From contig LR882958.1 in assembly GCA_904830895.1 (NCBI GenBank), positions 248,001 to 312,000 of the forward strand: a stretch of DNA of 64,000 bases, read 5' to 3'. Below are positions 50,686 through 59,553 of the stretch, in pieces. The stretch is from Planktothrix rubescens CCAP 1459/22. GTDB taxonomy: Bacteria > Cyanobacteriota > Cyanobacteriia > Cyanobacteriales > Microcoleaceae. The first letter of the stretch is position 1; each line of letters starts with the position of its first letter. Position numbers and translations under genes: made by a program. Below the pieces are notes generated by a model. It ran no database searches, had not been told where the DNA came from, and saw nothing but the letters and a program-made list of their open reading frames with translations.

Positions 50686-51513
50686 AAAAAATGAACGGTT
50701 TTATTTAATGTGTAAATAGTGAAAAATGACCACGAATTGCTTTAACGCAGTTCATGGCAAGGGAAAAAATGCCAAATAATGCCTATTAGTCTGTGATCAT
50801 AGATAAATCAACCCAGATCAGATTCAGTCTAAATTCTTTGTGGGAATCTAACTGTATCGGACATTGCTACTTAACTATATTCAGGTGAATGGCTAACCCC
50901 AAAGTGAATCGGGCTTAACTGGTATCACCCGCAATATAGGTGTATTGGGCGATTAATCGCCAGATTATTACTAAACAGAATTGCTGAAAATCATAGTGCG
51001 GCTGAAGTGGAATATCCCGCAGCATATATAAAATAATACAAGAACGAAAGTGCTGAGAAGTCTTAGATAGGACTGGATAACCCTTGATTTGGGATAACCC
51101 AAAAACGGGTAAACTAACCGAGCTTGGGTCGAATGTCGGTTTCAGATGAAAACGACGGGCTAAAAGTCTAACCCGGAAGAAACTCCTCCATCGCTGTTGA
51201 TTTGGGATATTCATAGGATGTTTTAATCCTAAACCCCCCTTCTTCCTAATCCTACGAGAGTTTAGGCAAAACTGCCTTCCCTTGAGAGTTAGGGGATTTT
51301 TGTGGGTTAGGATCAAAGATTAACTGATCTTTTTGCCTCGATTGATCAAAATTGTTTCTTAAACTAATCATAATCGCTGGAGGCTCAACTCGGCAATGTG
51401 GGTTTTTCAAGTTAGGTTGGATCTGAGTCAAACTAAAAGTGTTAAGGACTGAATCACTAAACCGGGAAAGCCTCCATACTAAGATTAAAGTGTGATCGCT
51501 TTCAGGAGGTTTT
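50686..51513. other. Gene-poor stretch
   Basis: 828 bases between the pentapeptide gene and the GHL10 hydrolase. Two overlapping minus-strand open frames (50915-51316 and 51252-51578) show no family pattern, no clean ribosome-binding site and one overlaps the hydrolase start; I regard them as chance. Promoters for the two flanking divergent genes should be here. Nothing else recognised. Confidence 0.5.
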
Positions 51514-52569
51514 ATGGAAATTCGCGGTGTCTGGTTAACTAATACGGATAGTCGAGTTATGTTTTCTCGACAGACCATTGCTGAAGCGATGGAATTCTTG
51601 GTGGAGACGGGTTTTAATGTGGTGTTTCCGGTGGTTTGGAATAAGGGCGTAACTTTGTATCGCTCTCAGGTGATGGCTCAAACCTTTGGGATTGAAATTG
51701 ATTTCTATTCTAAGGGACGTGACCCGTTACAAGAAGTGATTGAGGAAGGTCATCGAGTTGGGTTGAAAGTAATTCCTTGGTTTGAATTTGGGTTTGCGAG
51801 TTCCTATCAACAAAATGGGGGCCGAATTTTATCTCAAAAACCTGGCTGGTCGGGGATTAATTCCACGGGGGGATTAGTTGCTAAAAATGGGTTTGAGTGG
51901 ATGAATGCTTTTGACCCAGAAGTGCAGAATTTTGTTCTAAGTTTAGTCTTAGAAGTGGTGAGAAAATACGATATTGATGGGATTCAGGGTGATGACCGGA
52001 TGCCTGCAATGCCCTCGGAAGGAGGGTATGATCCGAAAACAATTGCTCTTTATCGGGATGAATTTGGGCGTCAACCTCCGAGCTATCATAAAGACCCCCA
52101 ATGGGTACAATGGCGGGCGAATATTCTCACCAATTTTTTAGTTCGTTTGCGTCGAGAAGTTAAGGCAATTAAACCCCATTTGATGATTTCTATGGCTCCA
52201 AGTGTTTATAAATGGGGTTTAGATGAATATTTACAGGATTATATTGCTTGGATTGATCAAGATTTAGTTGATTGGATTCACCCTCAATTATATCGACGCA
52301 ATTTTTGGAGTTATAAAGGGTTAGTTGATCAATTGGTTGATGTTCAGTTTAGGGATTGGCAGTTACCGAAACTTTCTCCAGGAATTTTAGCAAAAATAGG
52401 TTCCTATTGCATTACGACTGATGATTTATTAAAGTCAATTGACTATAATCGTTTTAAAGGAGTTCAGGGAGAAATATTTTTCTTTTATGAAGCCCTAAGA
52501 TTGAATAATAATGCTTTGGCAACTGCGTTGAAAAAAGGCCCCTATGCTATTCCTGCTAAATTGAGATAG
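51514..52569 (+). CDS. GHL10-type glycoside hydrolase (DUF187-like)
   Basis: 351 residues with family blocks: EIRGVWLTNTDSRVMFSRQT, IPWFEFGFASSYQQN and YDIDGIQGDDRMPAMPSEGG (acidic catalytic region), then WIDQDLVDWIHPQLYRRNFW. A TIM-barrel of the GHL10 family, related to glycosidases acting on cell-wall or surface glycans. No signal peptide is seen, which is unusual for the family. A good AGGAGG ribosome-binding site precedes the ATG. It is convergent with the two-TM gene of the CHAT operon. Confidence 0.85.
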   Translation: MEIRGVWLTNTDSRVMFSRQTIAEAMEFLVETGFNVVFPVVWNKGVTLYRSQVMAQTFGIEIDFYSKGRDPLQEVIEEGHRVGLKVIPWFEFGFASSYQQNGGRILSQKPGWSGINSTGGLVAKNGFEWMNAFDPEVQNFVLSLVLEVVRKYDIDGIQGDDRMPAMPSEGGYDPKTIALYRDEFGRQPPSYHKDPQWVQWRANILTNFLVRLRREVKAIKPHLMISMAPSVYKWGLDEYLQDYIAWIDQDLVDWIHPQLYRRNFWSYKGLVDQLVDVQFRDWQLPKLSPGILAKIGSYCITTDDLLKSIDYNRFKGVQGEIFFFYEALRLNNNALATALKKGPYAIPAKLR

Positions 52570-52671
52570 GGGTCAAGCAGGGCCGTTTCATTTTCCAAAA
52601 TTGGGGAGTCAAATTGAGTCCTCAATTTTTCACAATTGAGGCGAAAAAACTGATTAATTCTAATTTAATTT

Positions 52672-54129
52672 CTAGGTTTTTTTGTTTTTAAAGATTTTAC
52701 CAATGCCAAATATGAATAAACCCGATAATAACGCAACTATAAAACTAAGGGTAAGGGATATTCCAAAGGTTATAACGGGATAATCAGTCGCATATTGATT
52801 TAATAATAGACCGGAACTAGAGCCTGTAATGCCTCCCGCACTCATTCCTGTACCGACGGCTAAAATGGTGATTTGCAGGTCATAATTGTTTTCTTTGTCC
52901 CGTTCTTCATGACCTAGTTGGTTTTCAGTTTGATCTATTTCTATAATACCACGAATAGATGCGATCGCTCGATCTACTAAAGTAGAACCTTCAACAAAAT
53001 AGTTGAGTTCATCCTTAATTCGTTCTTGAAAATATTGACTATCCTCATTAATAAAAGCTAGAAAGAAATCTAATTTTTGCTCGGAATTAATCGGAGATTT
53101 TTCTTTTAATTTCCGTTGAATAGTTTTTAAAGTTTGTTTATAGTTTTTACTATTAATTCCAATTGTATTTCTATAATGTTTTAAATTGCGGAGGGTTTGA
53201 GAATAGCTAAAATCTTGGTGAGATAAAGCTTTAAGTTTTTGTTTAAGAAACTTTAAGTCTGCTTCATTTAAAAAAGATTCATCTGTTATTTCCTGATTTA
53301 AAAACTCATTTAAACTTTTGATTTCCCCTTCAATTTCACCATAACATTTAAAGGCTTTTTCATATTGTTTGAGGCTTTGCTGGTAGGCTGTAATCACTTT
53401 ATTACGATAAAAAAATAAATCAATAAATTCAGAATAACAATCAATAAAATCCTCACTGCTTTGATTCTCTCGGAATAACCAAATTAAAACATGACAGTAA
53501 TGAATATCTGAAGAATCAAGATTGATTTGACTTAAATTATCATATTCAAAAATAGGACTTCCAAATACTTCTCCTTGGTTTTGTAGGGGAGGACGTTGTT
53601 GATTATTGGGGATAAATTCTTCTAAGCATTTTTGAGCTAAAATTTCTAAATCTTTAATTGAGCTTTGTTTAAATTCCTCTGGAATAAAAGCAGTAATTAA
53701 TAAAGTTTGTCCGAGGGAACTATTAACAAATTTGGGTAAAAATATCTGATCTGGATTAATTTCTAGGAAAAAATCTAACGATATTTCTTCTGTTTTTTTG
53801 CCGTTTTCCTGTTCGGGACGACGTAAATTAAACGCTACAGCATAACTATCATGCAGACATTGGGGATAAATCCTTCCAGCAATTGGGATTTCACTATTAG
53901 GGAGTTTCCCGTATATTTTAATCAGTGAATTTTTGGATTTTTCGGAAACTTCATCATCATATTGAGCAAGATTCAACCGTTCTGAAAAACGTAGTTTTTC
54001 CAATATTTGATAACACTTATCAAAAAGTTTTTGAGGGTTTTCAACTCTATTATTGCCATCATTCCTTAAGACTTTGTAGAGATGAAAGGCAAATAAATGT
54101 AAATTGGGAGCATAAACTTTTTCTATCAT
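52672..54129 (-). CDS. CATRA-like protein with C-terminal two-TM module
   Basis: 485 residues. The N-terminal half starts MIEKVYAPNLHLFAFHLYKV with no enzyme motif; a long helical region follows (about 230-400, LKFLKQKLKALSHQ, TIQRKLKEKSPINSEQKLDF), then two hydrophobic segments near the end (LQITILAVGTGMSAGGITGS; VITFGISLTLSFIVALLSGL). It is the last gene of a three-gene operon after the TPR-CHAT protease and a small protein. That set resembles the CATRA conflict systems described by Aravind and colleagues, in which this protein would be the membrane-associated effector or regulator. The match rests on context and length, not a profile search. Confidence 0.55.
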   Translation of the reverse strand: MIEKVYAPNLHLFAFHLYKVLRNDGNNRVENPQKLFDKCYQILEKLRFSERLNLAQYDDEVSEKSKNSLIKIYGKLPNSEIPIAGRIYPQCLHDSYAVAFNLRRPEQENGKKTEEISLDFFLEINPDQIFLPKFVNSSLGQTLLITAFIPEEFKQSSIKDLEILAQKCLEEFIPNNQQRPPLQNQGEVFGSPIFEYDNLSQINLDSSDIHYCHVLIWLFRENQSSEDFIDCYSEFIDLFFYRNKVITAYQQSLKQYEKAFKCYGEIEGEIKSLNEFLNQEITDESFLNEADLKFLKQKLKALSHQDFSYSQTLRNLKHYRNTIGINSKNYKQTLKTIQRKLKEKSPINSEQKLDFFLAFINEDSQYFQERIKDELNYFVEGSTLVDRAIASIRGIIEIDQTENQLGHEERDKENNYDLQITILAVGTGMSAGGITGSSSGLLLNQYATDYPVITFGISLTLSFIVALLSGLFIFGIGKIFKNKKT

Positions 54130-54130
54130 C

Positions 54131-54577
54131 TTAACTATTAATCCATTTGCTTAAAATTTGCTTAATATAATCCAGAATAGGAACTTTAACCTGGCAATCT
54201 TCGCTACTTTCAGGAGCAGGTATAATTAAAGTGCTGACTTCAGAATAGGAATTTTCTGATTGAGAATATTCTGAGGTTTCGAGTTGAAAATTAGGAATAA
54301 TCCAGCGACCGTTATGAGGATGACGATCACTAATTTCATCAAGGTCTTTTCGAGATTTTCCCTTCTTAGCTTGATCATATAGTTTTAACTGTTCTTCATG
54401 ATCTCCACACCATTTTTCAATAGAATTTGCAGCTTGTTGAATTTCACCAGGCTCTAAATTTTCCAATTGTTCTAATAATCCGGTTAAACTAGATTTATCC
54501 TGATCTTGAAGAATGGGAGGTTGAATTTCTAACAGTTCTAAAAAGCAGACTAGGGTTTCAATAGAGTCTTGCATCAT
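54131..54577 (-). CDS. CATASP-like small protein in the CHAT operon
   Basis: 148 residues, acidic and helical (ETLVCFLELLEIQPPILQDQ, LLEQLENLEPGEIQQAANSI), with a Trp/His-rich spot RHPHNGRWIIPNFQ and a hydrophobic C-terminal tail. It is directly after the TPR-CHAT gene (49 bp gap) and ends one base before the next gene starts, so the three are one operon. The CATRA literature includes a small associated protein at this position. No independent motif is known to me. Confidence 0.55.
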   Translation of the reverse strand: MMQDSIETLVCFLELLEIQPPILQDQDKSSLTGLLEQLENLEPGEIQQAANSIEKWCGDHEEQLKLYDQAKKGKSRKDLDEISDRHPHNGRWIIPNFQLETSEYSQSENSYSEVSTLIIPAPESSEDCQVKVPILDYIKQILSKWINS

Positions 54578-54626
54578 TTATTTCCTCAACGAATTGATAA
54601 TAATAGAATATCAAGATAATTTTAAC

Positions 54627-57600
54627 CTATTTTCCAATCGCACAGAAACCCGCCCAATAATAAGCTTCTTTAAAAGGTTGATAGGTTGATGAACGCAACC
54701 CTAAGTTTAGCTGTTGACGGAGTTTTTGTTTGGATTCTGGTTTTAATTGTAGCGCATCCAACCATTTTATGAGGTTTTCTTTATCAACGGTTCTTAACCA
54801 GCTTTGGGCTTGATTTAAGGCCAAACTCACGGACTTTTCAGACCGAAACAGTTCATAAAACTTAATCATTAAAATCGCCGTTGATAAATCACTGACTCGC
54901 CATAAACTACAAATCACATTTTTAACCCCCGCAAACAGAAACCCACTAGGAAGACTAATATATTCTTCTAAAGTCTGATCAAATTGTGTTAACCCCGTTT
55001 CACAGGCGGATAATATTACCAATTCCCCTTTTGGGAAATATAAACTAAAGATTTCGCGTAGAGTATAACATTGATTGGTATCGACTTGTTTACCTTTTCT
55101 CCAAGGAAGATAAGACCCCCCCTCAGTCCCCCCCTTGGTAAGGTGGGGAAGGTTAGACCCCCCCTCAGTCCCCCCCTTACTAAGGAGGGGAAGATCAGAC
55201 CCCCCCTCAGTCCCCCCCTTGGTAAGATGGGGAAGATAAGACCCCCCCTCAGTCCCCCCCTTACTAAGGTGGGGAAGATTAGACCCCCCTTTACCAAGGG
55301 GAAGATCAGAAAGTTCTTCACTCCCCCCATTACCAAGGGGGGGCCGGGGGGGGTCAACCACCGCACCTGCTAAAATCAAATGGGATAATAATGGAGACTC
55401 AAAGTTAAACGACCCGTGACAAGCAAAGTGGAGATAATTGGCATCTCGAAAGAGGTCACTATTGGGGGGTTGAGTCAGGGCGATTTTAGTAGCTTGTTCA
55501 CGGGATAAAATATTATTAGCGGTAAATTTAGATGCAATCACATCCACTTCTAATTCTGCAAAGTCTAATTCTCCCGTGGGATTTTGAATCGCAAATAATT
55601 GAATATTGTTAACAGCGTGGTCTGGATTTTCCTCCCGCAAGGCAATATTTTTTAACGACATTAACCCCATTTGCAGACTCGGTAAATATTGCACCCCCTG
55701 AGAAAATTGATCAAACAAACAGACGGTTTTTCCGTTATTTTTAGCAACAGGTAAAGCATGGAGAGGAAATAAATGTAATTCTCGATAGGGAACTAAGATT
55801 AACCGTTGACAGAAGGCGGGAATTTTACTCAAAATATGATTAATATTCAGAATTTCGGCTAATTCTTCTAAAAACGATTCTAACTGATCTTCCCAGATGT
55901 CGGTTTTGCTATTATAGGTTTTTAAATAGCGATCGCGCAACTCCCCTAACGCCCTCACCGCTTCCGGTTTTGATTGCCAATAATCAGCGCGAAAACTTGA
56001 TTGATCATCCTTCTCCCCCTTTTCTAAGGCTATGCCCTGAGCTTGCCGAAGGGGGGGTTGGGCGGGATCAGTCCAAAGTATAAACGCATAAATCCCTTCC
56101 GACGCGATAAACCATTCCACTAAGGCCGTTTTCTCTGGCAATAATGCCGGAATTTCTGATAGATTAATCCGTTGCACCCGTTGGGTATATTCAAAGGTGA
56201 GATCAAAATCTTTAATCTGTTCTAAAACTTGATTTAATTCCTGCTTTTGCTGAACCAAAGTTTCCCGAATTTGATTAATAGAATCAATCGGAAGATTAAC
56301 AGCACCCGCACTTCGACTTTGAGGAGAATCTGGATCAATACCAGCAGCAAGAATATTGCCGCCCAAAGATTCGATAAACCGTTGATTGGCAGAAAGTTCC
56401 CGACGCAACTGTTCTAACCGTTGACAAATCTCTGGTGGGGTATTTTTTGGCAATAAATCCCGGTTAACCAAGAGTTCAATTAAACTGCGAGACTTGCCGC
56501 GCTCCAGGGTGACTAAGGCTTGATCTATCTGGTTCTGATGCAGATAGGCTTGGACAAGGCGTTCATAAACCCCAACATTCTTACGCCGTCGCTGTTGTTT
56601 ATTGGCATCGGAGCGATCGCGGTGACAGAGTTCTTCTAAAGCATCCAGGGCGGCTTCATAGCCCGTAATAGCCAGTGGCCAGTTTTCCACCTCAAAGGCA
56701 GTATCACCCAAATTACGCCCGATCAATAAATATTCTACCGGAAACTTCAGGGGAGAAGATAAAGCTAAGGCAGATTGCCAGGTTTCCAAGGCTTGGGGGA
56801 TTTGTTGCAGGTTCTCGTAGATAGATGCCAAGTTATTCAGACCATTAACTTCTCCCCGACGATCTCCGATATCCCGTGCAATGGTTAAATGCTGCTGAGA
56901 ATAGTCGATGGCTTGTTGATATTGCCCCAAGGAATTGTAAGCACTGCCCAAATTGACCAGAGCAATGCCTTCTCCCCCACGATCTCCGATTTCCCGTGCA
57001 ATGGTTAAATGCTGCTGATTATAGTCGATAGCTAGTTGATACTGTCCCAAGGAATAGTAAGCAATGCCCAAATTGCCCAGAGCAGAGCCTTCTCCCCGAC
57101 GATCTCCGATATCCCGTGCAATGGTTAAATGCTGCTGATAATAGTCGATAGCTTGTTGATATTGTCCCAAGAAAAGGTAAGCAATGCCCAAACTGCCTAG
57201 AGCATTGCCTTCTCCGTAACGATCTCCGATTTCCCGTGCAATGGTTAAAGCTTGCTGATGATAGTCGATGGCTTGTTGATATTGCCCCAAGGAATTGTAA
57301 GCACTGCCCAAATTGACCAGAGAATTGCCTTCTCCCCCACGATCTCCGATTTCCCGTGCAATGGTTAAAGCTTGCTGATGATAGTCGATAGCTAGTTGAT
57401 ACTGTCCCAAGGAACCGTAAGCATTGCCCAAATTTCCTAGAGCAATGCTTTCTCCCCGACGATCTCCGATTTCCCGTGCAATGGTTAAATACTGCTGAGA
57501 ATAGTCGATAGCTTGTTGATACTGTCCCAAGGAATAGTAAGCAATGCCCAAACTGCCTAGAGCATTGCCTTCTCCCTGACGATATCCGATTTCCCGTGCA

Positions 57601-57956
57601 ATGGTTAAAGCTTGCTGATAATAGTCGATAGCTTGTTGATATTGCCCCAAGGAATTGTAAGTAATGCCCAAATTGCCTAGAGCATAGACTTCTCTGCAAC
57701 GATCTCCGATTTCTCGTGCAATGGTTAAAGCTTGCTGAGAATAGTCGATAGCTTGTTGATACTGTCCCAAGGAATAGTAAGCAATGCCCAAATTGCATAG
57801 AGCATTGCCTTCTCCCTGACGATCTCCGATTTCCTGATAAATCGTTAAAGCTTGCTGCCAGGATTGTAACGCTTGGCGATATTGACTACGATCATATTCC
57901 TCAACTCCTTGATTCAATAAGCGATCCGCTTCAGCTTTTTTCTGTTCTGGGGTCAT
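54627..57956 (-). CDS. TPR-CHAT protease (caspase-like), with in-frame repeat insertion
   Basis: 1109 residues. About nine or ten TPR units of the type NLGIAYYSLGQYQQAIDYSQ run from 15 to 430, nearly identical at DNA level (120-bp period). A linker follows with a long coiled region, then the CHAT protease domain (about 700-1100): catalytic His in YLHFACHGSFNFES and Cys in VILSACETGLTQFDQ. Between them about 95 residues of imperfect GGTEGGSNLPHLTK 14-mers (42-bp DNA repeat, 55115-55282 and on) are inserted. A second short G-rich insert is near residue 640 (TDPAQPPLRQAQGIALEKG). CHAT enzymes are caspase-like cysteine proteases in bacterial conflict and cell death. Upstream promoter in 57957-58241. 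Confidence 0.88.
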   Translation of the reverse strand: MTPEQKKAEADRLLNQGVEEYDRSQYRQALQSWQQALTIYQEIGDRQGEGNALCNLGIAYYSLGQYQQAIDYSQQALTIAREIGDRCREVYALGNLGITYNSLGQYQQAIDYYQQALTIAREIGYRQGEGNALGSLGIAYYSLGQYQQAIDYSQQYLTIAREIGDRRGESIALGNLGNAYGSLGQYQLAIDYHQQALTIAREIGDRGGEGNSLVNLGSAYNSLGQYQQAIDYHQQALTIAREIGDRYGEGNALGSLGIAYLFLGQYQQAIDYYQQHLTIARDIGDRRGEGSALGNLGIAYYSLGQYQLAIDYNQQHLTIAREIGDRGGEGIALVNLGSAYNSLGQYQQAIDYSQQHLTIARDIGDRRGEVNGLNNLASIYENLQQIPQALETWQSALALSSPLKFPVEYLLIGRNLGDTAFEVENWPLAITGYEAALDALEELCHRDRSDANKQQRRRKNVGVYERLVQAYLHQNQIDQALVTLERGKSRSLIELLVNRDLLPKNTPPEICQRLEQLRRELSANQRFIESLGGNILAAGIDPDSPQSRSAGAVNLPIDSINQIRETLVQQKQELNQVLEQIKDFDLTFEYTQRVQRINLSEIPALLPEKTALVEWFIASEGIYAFILWTDPAQPPLRQAQGIALEKGEKDDQSSFRADYWQSKPEAVRALGELRDRYLKTYNSKTDIWEDQLESFLEELAEILNINHILSKIPAFCQRLILVPYRELHLFPLHALPVAKNNGKTVCLFDQFSQGVQYLPSLQMGLMSLKNIALREENPDHAVNNIQLFAIQNPTGELDFAELEVDVIASKFTANNILSREQATKIALTQPPNSDLFRDANYLHFACHGSFNFESPLLSHLILAGAVVDPPRPPLGNGGSEELSDLPLGKGGSNLPHLSKGGTEGGSYLPHLTKGGTEGGSDLPLLSKGGTEGGSNLPHLTKGGTEGGSYLPWRKGKQVDTNQCYTLREIFSLYFPKGELVILSACETGLTQFDQTLEEYISLPSGFLFAGVKNVICSLWRVSDLSTAILMIKFYELFRSEKSVSLALNQAQSWLRTVDKENLIKWLDALQLKPESKQKLRQQLNLGLRSSTYQPFKEAYYWAGFCAIGK
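55115..55360. repeat. 42-bp tandem repeat in the CHAT domain
   Basis: Four in-frame copies of a 42-bp unit starting ACCCCCCCTCAGTCCCCCCC and containing TAAGGTGGGGAAG (55115-55282) plus shorter remnants to about 55360. As 42 is a multiple of 3, the CHAT frame is preserved and reads GGTEGGSNLPHLTK units. Related G-rich blocks occur in topA and at 58120-58210. Confidence 0.75.
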
Positions 57957-58476
57957 GGCACAATTCCTGGGTCTGGGCTGGGGTTGCTGATATTGATTTT
58001 AACTTGAACAGGACTTACGCAAGCAGGCTATATATAGCGAGTCAAAAGTAGGCGATCGCATACCAATGATAATAGCAATCGCCCTAAAAAGTCCTAATTA
58101 TTTATTTTCCTCCCAAATTGGGGGCTAGGGGGCTAGATCAGCAGTTTTAGAACAGATTTCTAAAGCAGCAATATTTGCCCCCTAAATCCCCCAAAATTGG
58201 GGGACTTTAAGAGGTTGTCCTGTTAATAAGTCCTGTTTAATAAGGGTTTAAATCAAGAAATTAAAGAATTACCTTTAGTTAGTGTTTGTATTCCGGTTTA
58301 TAACGGAGAAAAATTTATTGCTGAAGCAATATCTAGTATTTTATCTCAAACCTATTCGGCATTATCAGCTATTTCCCCCTCCATTTCGTCAGCAAGCGGT
58401 ATTGATCTATAATTCTATCCAATGGGGTTTGCCAACCTCACCAAAACCCTGTGATGATTGTAAATTCATTTTGATA
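57957..58476. other. Gene-poor stretch upstream of the CHAT operon
   Basis: 520 bases. They contain the CHAT operon promoter region, two GGGGG(C/A)-type repeat blocks (about 58120-58210) and a GT2 glycosyltransferase remnant (58242-58359). The palindrome AAGCCCTGAAGGGCTT (58480-58495) just past it overlaps the end of gmd. No complete gene. Confidence 0.6.
58242..58359 (+). pseudogene. N-terminal remnant of a GT2 glycosyltransferase
   Basis: The frame reads ELPLVSVCIPVYNGEKFIAE AISSILSQTYS, the first about 30 residues of a GT2 domain, then runs into unrelated sequence and a stop after ISPSISSASGIDL. No start or remainder is nearby; likely a leftover of a deleted gene next to gmd. Confidence 0.7.
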
Positions 58477-59448
58477 TTAAAGCCCTGAAGGGCTTACTAC
58501 GAGTTTTGCTTCGATCATCATTTTTACAACATCGGGCATTTTATATTTTGCCTTCCATCCTAACTTTTGTTCTGCTTTACCCGGATTTCCTCGACCTACT
58601 GCAATATCCGTAGGTCGTAATAAATTACTATCAGATTTAACACAGGTTTTCCAATCTAATCCCACACAGGAAAAAGCTGTTTCTATAAATGATTCTAAGG
58701 CATAGGTTTCCCCCGTTGCGATCACATAATCATCGGGCTCTTGCTGCTGCAACATTAAATACATGGCTTCTACATATTCTGGAGCCCAACCCCAATCTCG
58801 TTGAATTGAAATATCCCCTAAATAAAGTTTATCTTGTTTTCCGGCTGCAATATCAATCGCGGCTTTAACAATTTTTTGGGTGACAAATCGTTCGGGACGC
58901 AGGGGAGATTCATGGTTAAATAAAATCCCAGAACAGGCAAATAAACCATAGGCTTCTCGATAGTTGGCGACTTCCCAAAAAGCCGTTGCTTTGGCTACAG
59001 CGTAGGGACTGCGGGGACGGAATGGAGTATTTTCATCGGCAGGAAGTCCTTTTGTATCGCCAAAACATTCACTGGAACTAGCATTATAAAGTTTAATTTT
59101 AGCGCCTGTAAATCGAATCGCTTCTAATAAATTTAATGTGCCAATTGCCATGCTTTCTAAGGTTTCTACAGGTTGTTCAAAAGATAATCCTACTGAACTT
59201 TGACCTGCTAAATTATAGACTTCATCGGGTTTAACTTTAGTCAAGATTTGCAATACACTTCTAAAGTCCGTGAGACTCATAGATTCTAATTTGATTTTTT
59301 CTCGAATTCCCAAGCGGGATAAATTGCTAAAGGAAGACATTTGAGCATCCCGTGATGTGCCATAAACGGAATAACCTTGTTTTAACAATAGGTCGGCTAA
59401 ATAGGCCCCATCCTGTCCCGATACCCCACAAATTAATGCTGTTTTCAT
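58477..59448 (-). CDS. gmd: GDP-mannose 4,6-dehydratase
   Basis: 323 residues from the MKTALICGVSGQDGAYLADL start; a longer start 11 codons upstream lacks family sequence. SDR fold with GxxGxxG (GVSGQDG), catalytic YxxxK in FRPRSPYAVAKATAFW and NASSSECFGD (Ser). It makes GDP-4-keto-6-deoxymannose, the first step to GDP-fucose or rhamnose-type sugars for surface glycans. The last residues (VVSPSGL) overlap a palindrome and are probably not native. It is followed upstream by the triple-domain GT gene, so the cluster is a glycan locus. Confidence 0.92.
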   Translation of the reverse strand: MKTALICGVSGQDGAYLADLLLKQGYSVYGTSRDAQMSSFSNLSRLGIREKIKLESMSLTDFRSVLQILTKVKPDEVYNLAGQSSVGLSFEQPVETLESMAIGTLNLLEAIRFTGAKIKLYNASSSECFGDTKGLPADENTPFRPRSPYAVAKATAFWEVANYREAYGLFACSGILFNHESPLRPERFVTQKIVKAAIDIAAGKQDKLYLGDISIQRDWGWAPEYVEAMYLMLQQQEPDDYVIATGETYALESFIETAFSCVGLDWKTCVKSDSNLLRPTDIAVGRGNPGKAEQKLGWKAKYKMPDVVKMMIEAKLVVSPSGL

Positions 59449-59553
59449 CTTTAATTGACAATCCTTAATGTTTGATTTCATAACCCGCGAAGGCGTGTTT
59501 CGTCCGTGTAGCGACAGATTGAAATCTGTCGGAATATCGGAATCTTAAAACTA

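Noticed and set aside
50915-51578. Two overlapping minus-strand frames before the GHL10 hydrolase
   Set aside because: No motif, poor ribosome-binding context, and overlap with the hydrolase's 5' end.
55115-55360. CRISPR or integron-like repeat array
   Set aside because: Units are adjacent without spacers and read in frame inside the CHAT domain.
57019-57798. Long antisense open frame with FNHCTGNRRS repeats on the CHAT strand, in another frame
   Set aside because: It is the shadow of the 120-bp TPR repeat in a different frame; the TPR frame has clear family sequence.
56810-57930. CRISPR-like periodic repeat
   Set aside because: The period of 120 bp is coding TPR with no unique spacers; it is translated as NLGxAYxSLGQYQQAIDY units.
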